Assembly: GCA_963575645.1 (NCBI GenBank)
Contig: OY754465.1
Location: 46,588,401-46,652,400, forward strand
DNA: 64,000 bases
From: Xanthostigma xanthostigma
Taxonomy: Eukaryota; Arthropoda; Insecta; Raphidioptera; Raphidiidae
Reading direction: 5' to 3'
Both the position numbers and the translations under genes were made by a program. Below, in pieces: positions 12,628 to 27,400 of this stretch. Numbering within the stretch: position 1 is the stretch's first letter; every line of letters starts with the position of its first letter. The notes beneath the pieces are model-generated. The model was not told the DNA's origin. It searched no databases and saw nothing but the letters and a program-made list of their open reading frames with translations.

Positions 12628-15600
12628 GTCAGTTTAATTTTTCTGTAACATTCTATTTGCCTTAATACTTTAAATTTTTAAAAATACTCTTGTACATAAT
12701 ATGACGTGTTAAAATCAGAAAAAAGTCAAAAAAACTAACACCTGACTATACGTAAAAGAAATAAACAATCTTCTAATATGAAAGTAGTTTAAGGAGGTTG
12801 AGCCGTTTTACGAAGATAATGAAAAAAATGTGAAATAAAGTTTTTTTAATAGATTTTTTTATGACAAAAATTTCTGTAAAAAATCCAAAATCATTAGGAG
12901 ATTTATAAAGTTAAAAATTAAAAGAAACTTTTACATGTAGTCTTATGGAAAATATGTCAAGCTAGCATGCAAACTGTTCATTTTAAGTTTTTGCAAATAG
13001 CCAAATAATGTCAGCAGTTCCAAAAACTATCTATGTAAAGCATCGATGTCTTACGCATATTTTAATATTTTTTCCAATTAAATTAGGAGACTTTTAATCA
13101 ATAAAAAAAATTATTAAACCTTAGCACTTTTCGAATATGGACTTTTATTCTTGACAGATTTAACAATTTTAACTGAATTTTTAACTTTTTAATTTTAATT
13201 TTGATTACTTCTAATTTCTTTTTTCAATTATTTACTGCAAAAAATATGTAAAATACAGATATTTACATAAATTTATTTTTTTTAACCTAACTTTGTACAA
13301 AAAATACAAAAGTTAGTCCATTAAATATAAAGTACTGAAATAATTAATTAATATTAAAAAAAAATATTTATTTATGCCTTTATGACAATAATTTATTGGT
13401 ATCATCGACTTATAAACTATAAAAGTTCCCATTTAGAATTCGACTTACTTTTGACTGGGACTGTAACGGATCAACCTCCTTAATTCCTGAACATTATAGA
13501 TGTTTGATAACTATGTCTATTGGCTATGATATGAAAATTAGTCGAGTAAAGATATGTATTTGTTTGTGTTATTTCATAACTGTTTGGTAATATCTCTTTA
13601 CCCGCCTACTTTAAACATTGCATACACACTAATGACCATATTTATCCAACGCCTATAATTTACTATACCTAACTAACTAACATTTATATTCTAAGTTTGT
13701 TTACTTCTGTTAGTTAGGTTTTAGTTTTTTTAAGATATATTTTTAGTTGTCTTTTTTATTTTCTTATTAGAAACCATAATAATATATTATATTTTCTAAA
13801 ACGACACAAACATTTTTTTATTTGTTACCCCACTCGATCAATGCCACGGAAATTTTTTTTCCCGCTTGCGGCCGCCATTTTGAATTAATAATAGCATATT
13901 ACAGCACAAGAGCTGAAAGTGTGATATCTTGCCCTGGGCACCATGATGCCTGAGACTAAGCCGAGGGCATCATGAAGCGCAGGGCAAGTTATCAGACTTT
14001 CGGTCAGTGTGGCGTATACTATTTTTCTTCATACCTCGGTCGTAAGCACGCATATTAAATACATTAATTAATTAATTACCTATTTATTACATAAAAAACA
14101 TAGATAAATTCCAAGCAAGCAGCTTTGAGTTTATACGTAAAAACACAAATGACAGCTGTTCGCGACTGTTATGTAAATGTAATAAGGTTGCCATGGAAAA
14201 CTGCATCTAAACAACAGTTGATTGGTTGTTTTTGCTTTACGACAGCCTGAACGTACGAACGTTCTACATTTGTGTGTGCAATCCTACCAGGGAGTAAATG
14301 TTAGACTTTCTGCCTTACAATTGATGCCGAAAGTAAGCACTTTCTATCGAGGTATGAAGAAAAAACATTTTATAGCCTTTTACACTCACGTGATTAAGAT
14401 AAATCAAATGACATTCCGATTTTTTATGCTGAGCTGTATAAAAGCATTGTTAAAAAAATAGATTCAACAATGACAGTGGATTGTGATAATAAAATTACAA
14501 CTTTTGTACATGCAGGAGCAGTTCTAATGTCGTTGTGAAACTCTGTTATGTAGAAGATTAGATTGATATCTCACAAAAACAAATTATTGATCTGCATAGA
14601 AAAAGATCTCTTTTCAAGGTAAATTTTGAAAAATGTTCTTTCGAAATAAAAACTATGGAAAGTTACAATAATCAGATTGTTCTGCAGCCCAGCATTCATT
14701 TTTTGCGAGTTACTCTATACTTTAAATTTTCTGAAATATTATATATAATGTCGAAATATTATATTACACCACAAAGGCCGAAAGTGTGATAATCCTGCTC
14801 TGCGCCCCATGATGCTTAAGGCAAAGCCGTGTGTATTATGACGCGAAGGGTAAGGTATCACACTTTCGGCCAATGTGGTGCATACTATTTTTCTTCATGC
14901 CTCGGTCGTAAGCACGCTTATTAAATACATTAATTAAATAATTACTTATTAATTACATAAAAACACAGATAAGTTCCAGGCAAGAAACTTTGAGGTTATA
15001 CGTAAAAACACGAATGACAACTGTTCGCAGATATTAGCCAAAATGTAATAGAGTTGCTATGGAAACGACATCTAAACAACAGTTGATTGGTTGTTTTTGA
15101 TTTACTACCGCCCGAACGTATGAACTTCTCGTATTGATGCGTTTAATCCCACCAAGGAGTAAATGTTAGACTTTCTGCCTTACAATTTATGCCGAAAGTA
15201 TACACTGTCGATCGAGGTATGAAGAAAAAAAAAAGCAAGCACTCCGGGAGTGCCGGCAGAAGTGAAAACTTGAATATTAACGTCTTTCGAATTTTCGATC
15301 AGGTCACGTGTCCTGACGCGAGTTTAACATTTTTTACCCATTACAAAAAAATTGTACAAAAGTTTTCGTCTTACGAATTTTGTCTTACGCATTTTCGATC
15401 AGGTCTTACGAATTTTCGATCTGACGCGAGTTTAACATTTTTTACCCATTACAAAAAAAGTGTACGTAAGTTTTCGTCTTACGAATTTTGTCATACGCAT
15501 TTTCGATCAGGTCTTACGAATTTTCGATCTGACGCAAGTTTAACATTTTTTACCCATTACAAAAAAAGTGTACAACGCCGCTAAATTATTTTTACTGTAA

Positions 15601-18600
15601 TATATTCTATGTTACATTAGAATTTATGCAAAAATTCTATCATCCTATTACTCAGTCGTTTTTATCAAATGTGAAAGAGGCTTAATTTGCGAGTATGTAA
15701 ATTATGATGTTATGCAAATATCATTAAAATTAATGGAGATTAACATGAAATAAATAACAAAATTCATTAGCTACCTATGCAGATTTGTTATAACACTTAA
15801 GTAAGCAAACCTGCGGTTAAAATCGACATTCACACGAACAAAGCAGTGGGTAAAATAAGAAAAAAACTAGGGTCGCAGTACAAAGCCCTGCCGACAGTAC
15901 AGTGTATTTGTCTAATACAGGAACTATGGCTTTATTATGTGAACTTTGTTCTCGGATACAATAAAAAAAGTTTTAAATCATTCTGAGAATTTTTTCAATA
16001 TTTTTGGGCCCATAACATTTTTTCAACCCCTAAATACTACCCTCAAAATGATTCGATTATGTCCATTTTAAATAGGTTTGGGGCAGTGAGGGCTTTGAAC
16101 ATATGGAGCAAATCAGATTTTCTTACAATGCATTTTGCAACACAGCCTCTAACCATAGCTATCTTCGTTTAACTACATAATGGTTTCCAATTGCTAACAT
16201 AAAACTTGGTTTCTCGTCTCTGTTCATATCATGCGTTGATCTCTTTTTTGTGTGATCTACGTTGATTAGATATTGTTAATTTTAACAATAACAATAGTAC
16301 TGTTTCTTGTCCTTATTTGCAATATTACAAATTTTGTGTTATTTTTTGGTACTGATGACTATATCATTAAAAATGTAATATTTAATGTCATAAGATAAAC
16401 ATACATTCGTAACAAATGAAACTAAAAATACAATTTTTTTGTGTAATTTTATTTTGTAGTTTAACATCTACGTTATTACATAATAATATTTAAATTTGTA
16501 CTACAGAATCTTTTGATTTGTTATATTATACTGATCTGCATTAGTAGATATTTTTTTCTGGGGGGTGGGGGTAAAGCAAAAAAAAAACAATATTTTTAAG
16601 TTCTATTACGAACACTCACGAAAAAAGGTGTCAAGGAAAATATTTATTCCTAAACCAATTTTACAAATTTTTTCTCCAGAAGTATTTCTAAATTTTATTT
16701 TTATCCAGGTATTCGTATTATTTTCCGTTTTGTTTTTTTATTATTATGATCTTGGAGGGGTAATTATCCCCTTTATCCTCCTCTACGCCCTTGTCCGCGA
16801 GCGCAAGGCTGTGTGGACAACCCAGGAGCCAGGCCAGGACGGGCGGTGAAAGGTTAGATTTTTTTTCATGGATAAAAATTATTGACAAAGCGAAAAGTAT
16901 ACAAGCCATAAGTTGTTTTATCCTATCAACACATTTAGTCATCATGATTACTACTCGATTTATGCAAAAAGCTATCCTAAAGAAATTTTTCTGTCAAAGT
17001 TTCATAGACTAGTCAAATTAATAAAACAAATAAGAAAATCTGTCACCGAAGACAAAAAAATTATTTGCAAAATATATTTTCAATACACAAACGCAAAGTT
17101 TACAGCTTTTTATCTTTATGTTGCAGATTACAAAGGGACATAAGCGAAATATGAAAGATACAAAAAATGTAGACCTTTGTCTCTAGAAAATTTTAGTATT
17201 TTTGTGTTTCTTTTAGGACTTACGTTTGTTGAGATATATTCGTAAGAGGCTCCTGTTAGGAGTCCTTTAAACTTAGACATCTTAAAAACGAAAGCCTTAA
17301 AAAAGTTCATCTCTACAGGTTTTGTAGCCCCAGAACGTACCTACAAAATGCTTTTTAAAAAATTAAGATATCTCAAAAATTGACAAAGTTATCGTCAAAA
17401 TACTACTTGCCATTCTCTGCATTTTTCAATTAATTGTTGCAATATATTGTTAAAAATTGAAACCGGCAAATTTTGAAGAGTAAACTTTTTTGTTTAAGCT
17501 TTTAGTAATGCAATCGAAAAAATTTTACGAAAATCCATTCAGTGGAACCGGGTTCCGAGATTTTTAGATTTTTATGTCTTACGGCACTTCACTTATGTAG
17601 GTATATATAAATAAATAAACAGACAAAACTATTTGTGGATTTTGCAATATGCCCCCACATATACAAAAAATCAGTACCGGATTAAGACTCCTTGATACCC
17701 TAAGCATTTCTTGCTCATGAACCCCATCTCTAATATGTTCAGTTTATAAAAAAATTCAAATTGATATAAAAAAGGACAGATTTTTAGGAAAAAATTCAAT
17801 TTTACAATCAATGCTCTCATTCAAAATTTGTCTGTCTATAAAATCAAACCTTAGGCATTCTTATACAATTAATAGAAAAAAAGTTTCAAAACTTTAAAAT
17901 TAGAAAAATTGAACCCTTAAGGAATAATTTTTTTTTCGTTTTCATTTTCAAAAATAAATTATTGATTTTTAACTTTTATACTTTTAAAGACGTACCATTA
18001 TGAATAAAATTTTTGAGAACCTGACAAAAAGAAAAAAAAATTGGTGACACGGTTTAGTAAGGTACTTTTCATTTCTGAGTGGTGCTTCTTGGTGCCCCTG
18101 AGCCTTGATGCTCTAAGCAATTGCTTAATTTGCTTATAGGTTAATCCGGCACTGCAAAAAATGTCGGTGAATATTATGTTATGTTTATAGATGCTTTAGG
18201 AGAGATAAGGGCTTTAGTGCATAAACGAAGTATAGGCCGCGCAAAAACGTAACAAAATTTCGTAAAGGCAAATCACCGAGTTGCCCCATCGCGACACTCG
18301 TTAAACGCGCCTAAAGAAGTTTTACTCCAGAAAATTGTTGCGGCGCGCGATTAAAAAAAATCTCTTCTGTAGCGTCACACAAACACAGGTAACCTTCACT
18401 AAATGTAAATATTTATTGAAATATTAGAACTGACAACTCTGTTGTGAATTATTCGACGATAATATAAGTAGAAATGTAATTAATTCCACGTGTGAATACT
18501 ACTTTGTTGCACAAGTGCAGTGTGGTCTGATATATGTGTACATGTTTGCTGTTTAACATGTCTTCAGTTATCAATGCGGCTAAAAAAAATACGACAAGCG

Positions 18601-21432
18601 TGCTAACTCAGAATACAATTTATTGAGTTACTCATTCAATGATGCATTTATTTATATTGAAAGACAACTGTAATTAATTTCCACTGCTAGAAAGCAATGC
18701 GATAAACAATGAACAAAAGAATAACAAGCCCTGCGCTGGATCGTGTATACTAAGGACTCTACAAGTGCGATTAGATGCTTAGATCCACACGACCAAATTT
18801 CTCAGTATGACTATGATTCAATATTGAATATGTATGTAACGAATTAGACTCGCGTTTTTTTTTAATTCAAAAATACACAGTCTTTTTGGATAAAAAAACG
18901 GTTGGACCGATGTTGATAAAATTTCTTTCGGATCTAGACACCCGGCAGCGTGTCAAGCCAAGTTCAACAAAGAAAAAAGAAGCAGCAGCTTACATTACAT
19001 GAACCATTTGGAGCCATTTTTACCCCTTAATTTAAGGGGTTTTAATAAATAAACTACATTTCATGTGTTTAATGTTAAATAGATTTTGAATTATTAAGGG
19101 GTCAAAAATGGCTCCAAATGGTTAGTGTAATGTAAGCTGCTGCTCCTTTTTTCTTTGTTGAACTAGATCCGAAAGAAATTTTGTCAACATCGGTCCAACC
19201 GTTTTTTTAAACCTAGAAACCCAATTTTCATAAATATGGCTCAAACGGTTATTGAGATATTAACGTTTAAAAATCGGCATTTTTATCACTGACTGACTGA
19301 CTAACTGACATATAGATAAAAACCTAACCCACTTCCAGATGACCTACAAAGTTGAAATTTGTGTCCAGCTAGGTACTTGAATGTATCTATATAAAGGAAA
19401 AAATCAGAAAACAGTGAATTTTTAAGATTTGAAATATTTTCCAAGCAATCGATTTTTATTAACACCTAGCGCCTTTAGAAAAAGAAAACTTTTGGTACAG
19501 GAAAAATGATTAATTTTACAAATCAGTTTTGATTGATAAATAATAATAACTTCTTTACAAAAAGTAATGATATCCCACTCAAAACATAAATGTGAAAAAG
19601 GGAGCCAATTTCAATATTCAATACAAAAAGATTTGAGATCTAAAAAGGTGCCAAGTTTTCACTTGGCAAGTTTTTACATATAAACATGAAGTTTAGGTAT
19701 AAATAATAATATAGAACACGAAAACTTGCCAAGAGAAACCTTGACACCTTTTTAGATCTCAATTATTTTTGTATTGAAAATTGAACTTGGCTCCCTGATT
19801 TACATTTATGTTTTTCATGGGATCATATTTACATTAACACGCCTCGATTGCTACTGTTTCAATATCATTTTTTATTCTCGAGATGTGTAAAAGCTACTTG
19901 TTTGCAGTATTTTTGTTTAAAAAAAGACGGCTGTATCGACTGATTTTTTTTTCAGAACATATGCTCGATTGGTACACCCTAACGTAGTCAATATCATTTT
20001 TTATTCTTAAGATATCGTACGAGAAAGAAAAGAGCTAGTACGTATAAATAACCACATTGAGGATAGAGTAACACTGTGAGCGGCTTCTATTGAAATAAAA
20101 TAACGACGAACGAACGTTAAACACAATAAGATATTATATCTAAATCACACATTCTTCATGTTAAGTTCTTTTGTTACACTCCGTGTTTAAAGTAAGTACT
20201 TTACGACCTGTTTAAATCATAAATTGCTTTCCATGTTAACTTGAATTTCGGGTTAATAAATCTGTCATCCCATTCGCTGCCGCTATCTTATAGGTGCCTC
20301 ACAGGTAACTATGGACTTGTGAAACTAGTTTTATTCTGACGAATTGTTTATGTACATTAAAAGAATTCTACAGATTTTAGTTGCCTACCTGAACAATTTT
20401 TTTATACAAAAAAATTAAAATGTTAAAAAACGTAAAATACTTAAGTAATAGGTGAACAAGAAAATAAATCAATTCAAAAAATCAACTTGCAAAAAGAAAC
20501 ACCAATTTAATTTTTTACGCTATAATGTAGTCTAATATAATAATATAATAGATCATAAACTGCCAGATGTTTTAAGATATCGCTTACAATAGCTTACTAA
20601 CTTGTTTATAGGAACTAAACCAGATCTATGTTGCAACGACAATGTAGTAGTTGAACCAAAAAGCCACAACAGTAAGGGGACGTCTATTAATTACTTGAGC
20701 TCAAAATAGGAAAGGAGGGGTCCGGCAAAATCTCATTTAAATCAATGAAAATTTTACGTCAATTTTTTAGTTCAGAAAATGTACATTACCATAAAAGATA
20801 ACATTTTGTATCACTTTTCTCCGTTTATTTCACAGAAAAAATGTAGTACATAGAAGACATCAAGTAAATTAATACTTAGGTATTTAGTCGTATAAAGTAA
20901 AACACATGAACATCCTAACTAATCGAAGATTAAAGGATGAAACCTGGTGGCATAGGATCAATGAACTTTGCAAATACTGAAGGTTTTTTTATTGCATTTT
21001 ATCGTCTGACGTTTCGGCAAACTTTATTCCAACTTCGGAGAATCAATGCTGTCTGTTTTGTCATTCTCCGAAGATGGCATAAAGTTTGCTGAAACGTCAG
21101 ACAATAAATTGCAATAAAAAAACCTTCAATATTTGCAAAGTTAATTGATCCTACCAGGTTTCATCCTTTAATCTTCGATTAGTTAGGATGTTCATGTCTT
21201 TTACTTTATACGACTAAATACCTAAGTATATTTTTTAATGGCAAATCATAAAAACATTTTAAAAAATGAAAAAAAAATATTCTGGAGAGGGCCACCCTTA
21301 TCACCTAAGAGTATAAAAAATAGCCTACAACCTATTCTCAGACCTAGCAAGTATACACAAAAAATTTCATAAAAATCGGTCAAGCCGTTTCGGAGGAGTT
21401 CGATAGCAAACACTGTGACACGAGATTTTTTT

Positions 21433-21466
<34 letters not shown>

Positions 21467-24400
21467 AGCGATCTGGTCCGGCTCGCCCGGATTTGTGGAT
21501 CGTATTTTAAACATTGACATTATTATGAGGTATCGGACTTTTTTTATAGAATTATAGTGGACTCGGTAAAACAATGATACACAAAAACTAAACACATGCG
21601 TTGTTTTTACGTCGTATTGTTTGTCTATAAAACACATGTGACGTGGAATTAATTGTAGCTATCCGATTTGTTTTTGAACTAATAGCTTTGAGCAAATTTC
21701 TAACAGATATCGCTATTTGGTACTAAATCAGGATTACTCTTTAATCAAGAGACCTAGCTTCCTATGCCTGCTGTGTTTCAAAATGAATCGTTTTCTGGCG
21801 TACGTGAGATGGCGCCGCTATCATTACCTGGGAAAACTTCGGTTCTTTCCACCTGTGTGCATTACCCAGTAGCTGACGGCATATTGTTTCATGCGACAGA
21901 TATCGGTCCACCGCTACGCTCGAGCTGGTTCTCCTTATTATGACTTTGTGGTTTACATTGTCAGAGAAGAGAGACAGTAGAAGTTTATTTCTAATGGAAC
22001 AGTGTAGCCGGAACTTTAAGTTTGTATTGTTTCTGTTAGATGACAGAACGATTGATGTTTAGTGTCGGTGTACAGATGTCGCTTTATATAGATGTCGCTA
22101 TTGTTTCATATGTAAATTAGCTCAGAAGCAAACAAACAGGTTTTTTGAGAAAATACCGTAATTTTGTAGAAAAAAATTTAATAAAAACTATCCTATAGTC
22201 TAAGTTGCCCCAAGTGAGACACATTTACAAAATTTCATTAAAATCTGCTGTGGTTTCGGAGATTAGCGCGGCCAAAATTGTGACACGGGAATTTTATATA
22301 TATAGCACGCAAAAACTGCTGGCGAAAACATCAAAGTGAATAAATATTTTTTTAAAGTGGTACGGCTCCACTACTGTTGTCGCTATTCATGTTTCGTCTC
22401 AATCGCGTGCGAAGCCGCGGGTAGCAGCTAGTATCAAATAAATTTAAAAATTACAGAGTATATCACACCAAAAGGGGAGGTTCAACCACATCTTACCAAA
22501 TCTCTCCAAGAGGGAGGGGAATTCAAATTCTAGAAAACACATTAATGGACCTCCTATTAGATAGGTAACTGATTTAATAGATATAAAAAAATCAACCAAC
22601 TGCGCAACAGTATCATTCCAACTCTCAAAAACTGGCATTAATATTATGATAATAATAAAATGAATTATATAAAAATAAATATAATTTATCTGCCCACTTA
22701 TAATTTTGTTTATCTATTAAACCTCCCGCCGCCAAAATTACCCACAATTTCAATTTTTTTACAAAAAAAAAACTAACATAAAATTGATGTCTAAATTCGT
22801 TTTTTTTTTACATTCCCCGACGAAAAGGAGCCCCTATTCGTTGCCTACTTTTTGGGGGTTCTGAGTTGTCCACATTTTTGGAGCCCTTCCACAAATTACC
22901 TCTAGAATTATATGCAAAAAAAAACATTGAAAAAAAAATATTTTTGTTGTTTTTATATTTATAGATTTATAGACATTTAATAGACAGAGAAGAAAAGGCG
23001 CTCGCTTCAATTTCAAGCTCGGGTGCCACAAGCACCACTTTTATCGATGTTTATTCAATATATACCTATTTAAAATTTCGGTTCGGAATTCCTTTTTTTT
23101 TATTCCAAACTCGCGATAGGCTTGTATACCAAATACGCCTGTTCTCACTATTCACTAAAAACTAGCCTACCAAACTCCTATATTTTTTCGATTTTTCGTG
23201 TAGACTTATTCACGGTTCGCTGAAGAATGTATCTACCTTAACTATCTATCATTCGAATATATTTACTCGAAATAAATCAAATAAGCACAACGATGCAAGC
23301 AATGTAAGACACGAATGACAATCTTATGACATAATTTTGAACATAATAATAAGTAATGACCTTTTTCAAGCACTTTTTAAATTCTACGTAGGGGGCCTCA
23401 ATTTTACTTCTTGCCCCCGAGGTTCTAGTTACGGCTCTGACTGATCACTTATCGAAAACCAAAACTACTTCCGGTTGACTTGGAAACTTAAAATTTGGCA
23501 TCGAATTGGACCATTCAGCACATTATGTAAAGAAAATATTTGTTATTGTTGACTATACTATTGATTACTTTATACGAAGAAAAAACGGACTATTAATTTC
23601 AATATTTCTAATATATATAAATTAAATCTAAATAATAAATGTGGATACATGAATAGTAATTAATAATGAAATATTCGTTTTTTCTTTAATTACTACAAGC
23701 AAGTCAACGTGTGTTCACATTTGTTATTTAGGCATGATTTATATATTAGAAATATTCTTAAAAACCGTTTAGAACTCTGTCTGTGGATGTATAGTCAAAT
23801 GTATATACAGAATGTTTCAAAAGTCCCAGAACGGCTGAATATATCGGAGAGATTGAGTTTTTTGAAACTGATGCGAATTAAAGTTGCTCAACTCGTTGTA
23901 ATGTATTTTTCGGTCTTAAATATTCCTCCCAATAGGGTGACCCCTGGGGGGCAGGGGGAACTCCGAAATTTTAAATGGCAACCCCAATTTGTTTTATTGG
24001 GTCGAGTTCTTCGTACAAAAAAAGACATCTTTTGTCTCAAAATTTTTGTTGTTCAAACTACAGATCACCGCGGGCTAAATTTACCGTGTTATCCTCTCCC
24101 CTTAAATCAAATTTGTTTATTTTGTAACAGGTCAAGGAATGGTATTCTCTTACTTGACCTTGATAACGATCTTAAAGAAGTTTGTCATTTTTAAAGTGGA
24201 ATTTGCACAAAATGAATAAACTTTATTCGAGGGGGTGATAATAACGCGGTAAATTTTACCCCGCGTACTCGGTGATCTGTAGCTTGAACAAAAAAAAGTT
24301 TGAGAAAAAAGATGTCTTTTTTTGCCTGACAAACTCGACCGAATAAAAAAAAATGGGGTTGCCATTTAAAATTTCGGAGATACCTCCTTCCCTCCAACGA

Positions 24401-27400
24401 GGGCACCCCCTTGGGAGGAATTTTTGTGACCGAAAAATACATTATATTACATTTTCAAAAAAATTTAATCTCTCTGACATATTCAGCCGTTTCGGGACTT
24501 TCGAAACACCCGGTATATGTAGGTACCTATATCATATTAATATTATAAATGCGAATGTAAGTTTGTTTGTTACGCTTTCACGCAAAAACTACTTAACCGA
24601 TCATCATGAAACTTTGCACATACACTCTTGAAGGTATTAGAAGTAACATAGGATACTTTTTATTAAAAAAAATAAAAATTTTTTACGAAAAATAAGAAAG
24701 GGTTGAAAACATTTTTTGGGCCCAAAAATACCGAAAAATTTCTCCGAATCGTTTTAAAATTGAAATTTAACCCTTTAGTAATGATTTAAATGTGCTATTA
24801 AAATTTCATTAAAATCGGCCCGACAGGACCGGACTTACAAATTTTATGAAAACGTTAAATATTATAAATGCGAATGTAAGTTTGTTTGTTACGCTTTCAC
24901 GCAAAAACTACTTAACCGATCATCATGAAACTTTGCACATACACTCTTGAAGGTATTAGAAGTAACATAGGATACTTTTTATTAAAAAAAAAATAAAATT
25001 TTTTTACGAAAAATAAGAAAGGGTTGAAAACATTTTTTGGGCCCAAAAATACCGAAAAATTTCTCCGAATCGTTTCAAAATTGAAATTTAACCCTTTAGT
25101 AATGATTAAAATGTGCTATTAAAATTTCATTAAAATCGGCCCGACAGGACCGGACTTACAAATTTTATGAAAACGTTAAATATTATAAATGCGAATGTAA
25201 GTTTGTTTGTTACGCTTTCACGCAAAAACTACTTAACCGATCATCATGAAACTTTGCACATACACTCTTGAAGGTATTAGAAGTAACATAGGATACTTTT
25301 TATTAAAAAATAAATAAAATTTTTTTACGAAAAATGAGAAAGGGTTGAAAACATTTTTTGGGCCCAAAAATACCGAAAAATTTCTCCGAATCGTTTCAAA
25401 ATTGAAATTTAACCCTTTAGTAATGATTAAAATGTGCTATTAAAATTTCATTAAAATCGGCCCGACAGGACCGGACTTACAAATTTTATGAAAACGAAAT
25501 ATTATAAATGCGAATGTAAGTTTGTTTGTTACGCTTTCACGCAAAAACTACTTAACCGATCATCATGAAAGTTTGCACATACACTCTTGAAGGTATTAGA
25601 AGTAACATAGGATACTTTTTATTAAAAAAAAATAAAAATTTTTTACGAAAAATAAGAAAATTGTTTGTCAAAATATGTGCAATACCTCAACCCCTGATAT
25701 GCATGTCAAAAGTCGATTTCCATCTCAATCGCGGGCGTAGCCGCGGGTAGCGGCTAGTAATAGATAAAGTTAGATTTACAAAAATTCAAAAAACACTCTT
25801 GTATAGGAATGTGGATTAAAAAATTAAAAAAAATAATTTGTAAATATTAATATTTTTTACTTTTTAGTTTACTCAGGTATAAAAGCCTGCTTTTTTGAGT
25901 TTTTTTTAAATATAATTTTAAATATAACCCTAAAGACCAACTCTCAATTGATTATATAAATGATTTATGCTGTATTTATATAAATGAGTGCTGATTATGT
26001 CAGAGGCCAATAAAATAAATGATTGTATTGTCATGGGTTTTTAATACCTGTGTAAAATTTCTAATTATTCAAACGTCTGGAAGACGAAATAATGATAAAA
26101 TCTTTTGCGAAATGTTTCTGAAGTTTCATTTTTACAATTTATTCTTTTTTTGATAAAAATATTCACAGATATTCCCTTATCTTTACCACCGGAAAAAATA
26201 GACGATTTATAGTGTCACGTAATTACCCCCGAACACCAAATTTTTCATCTCAATATCAGGATTTTTTTTTAATTATTATTTTCGAATTACAGAAAACATA
26301 TTTCAGATCTTCTCTTAGATACGGAGCATTCTGTATGGCCTATTTTTTAAATGAGATTTCTTAACGATTGTTGAGGTTCTGCTACAAAAACTTAGGAAAC
26401 TCGATGTATATCGATAAATGCATCGTTATTTTTAATTTATCGGTTCATCGATATATAGGTTTATAACGACATTTTTATATCTATAAATTTTAAATATCGC
26501 CCATGTGTGATTCGCCATATCAATAGTGCAGTTTTATTTTCTCGAACTGCAAAAATACTCGTTTGAATTTAAAAATAAAAAAACTTAACTCTGCTACAAA
26601 GATGATACAATAAATATTGTTAATATCCAACTGGTTTTAAGCTAGTTAAGAAATAATGGTTTTTAATTAAAACACATAATTAACTCAGTAATTCTAGATT
26701 TACTTTTTTTAAAAGTCGAAACTGACTAGGATTAAATCGAAGGAATATTTATTATTATGTTTAATTAAAAAATATATAAATAATATTTTAACCGCCATTT
26801 TATTTTGCAAAGGTAAAAACTAGCATGTCTTTTATATGCAAAGCTGTACTAATTACATTCACATACTGGTTATTTAAATGTTGCAAGATGATATGATAAT
26901 TATTTGTCTAATTTATAAGGCTAATTTAAAAGTTGCAGTAGACATCATCGTAAATTAAAAAATAGTAGTTTCTAATAAGAAATTATAACTTTTGAATTTA
27001 TTTGAATGCAACAATTTGATAAGTATTTATATCAATTTGTTATTTTCAGGGTTCCGTACCCGAAGGGTGCCTAACGGGACGCTATTACTAAGCCTCCGCT
27101 GCTGTCTGTCCGTCCGTCTGTCAGCGGGCTGTATTTCCTGAACCGTAATAGGTAGAGAGTTGAAATTTTCACACAATGTGCATTTCTGTTGCCGCTATAA
27201 CAACACATAATTAAAAATTAAGATGGCGAATTTTAAAATGGCAAATTAGAAAAAATCTCCGATGCAGCTGATATTAAACATGCGTGTTCAGTCCTATTAA
27301 CAATATATGAAAATGAAAGAAAAAAGTGGCGAATTTCAAAATAGCCGCCATCCAATTTTTAAAAAAATCTTTGATTAAGCTGATATTGGGCATACGTGTT

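Noticed and set aside
16565-17310. Cluster of overlapping 60-94-codon frames on both strands
   Set aside because: Mutually overlapping, low-complexity sequence without motifs.
23709-24194. 161-codon plus-strand frame
   Set aside because: It lies almost wholly in a palindromic TIR element whose other half gives similar peptides on the minus strand; no domain is recognisable.
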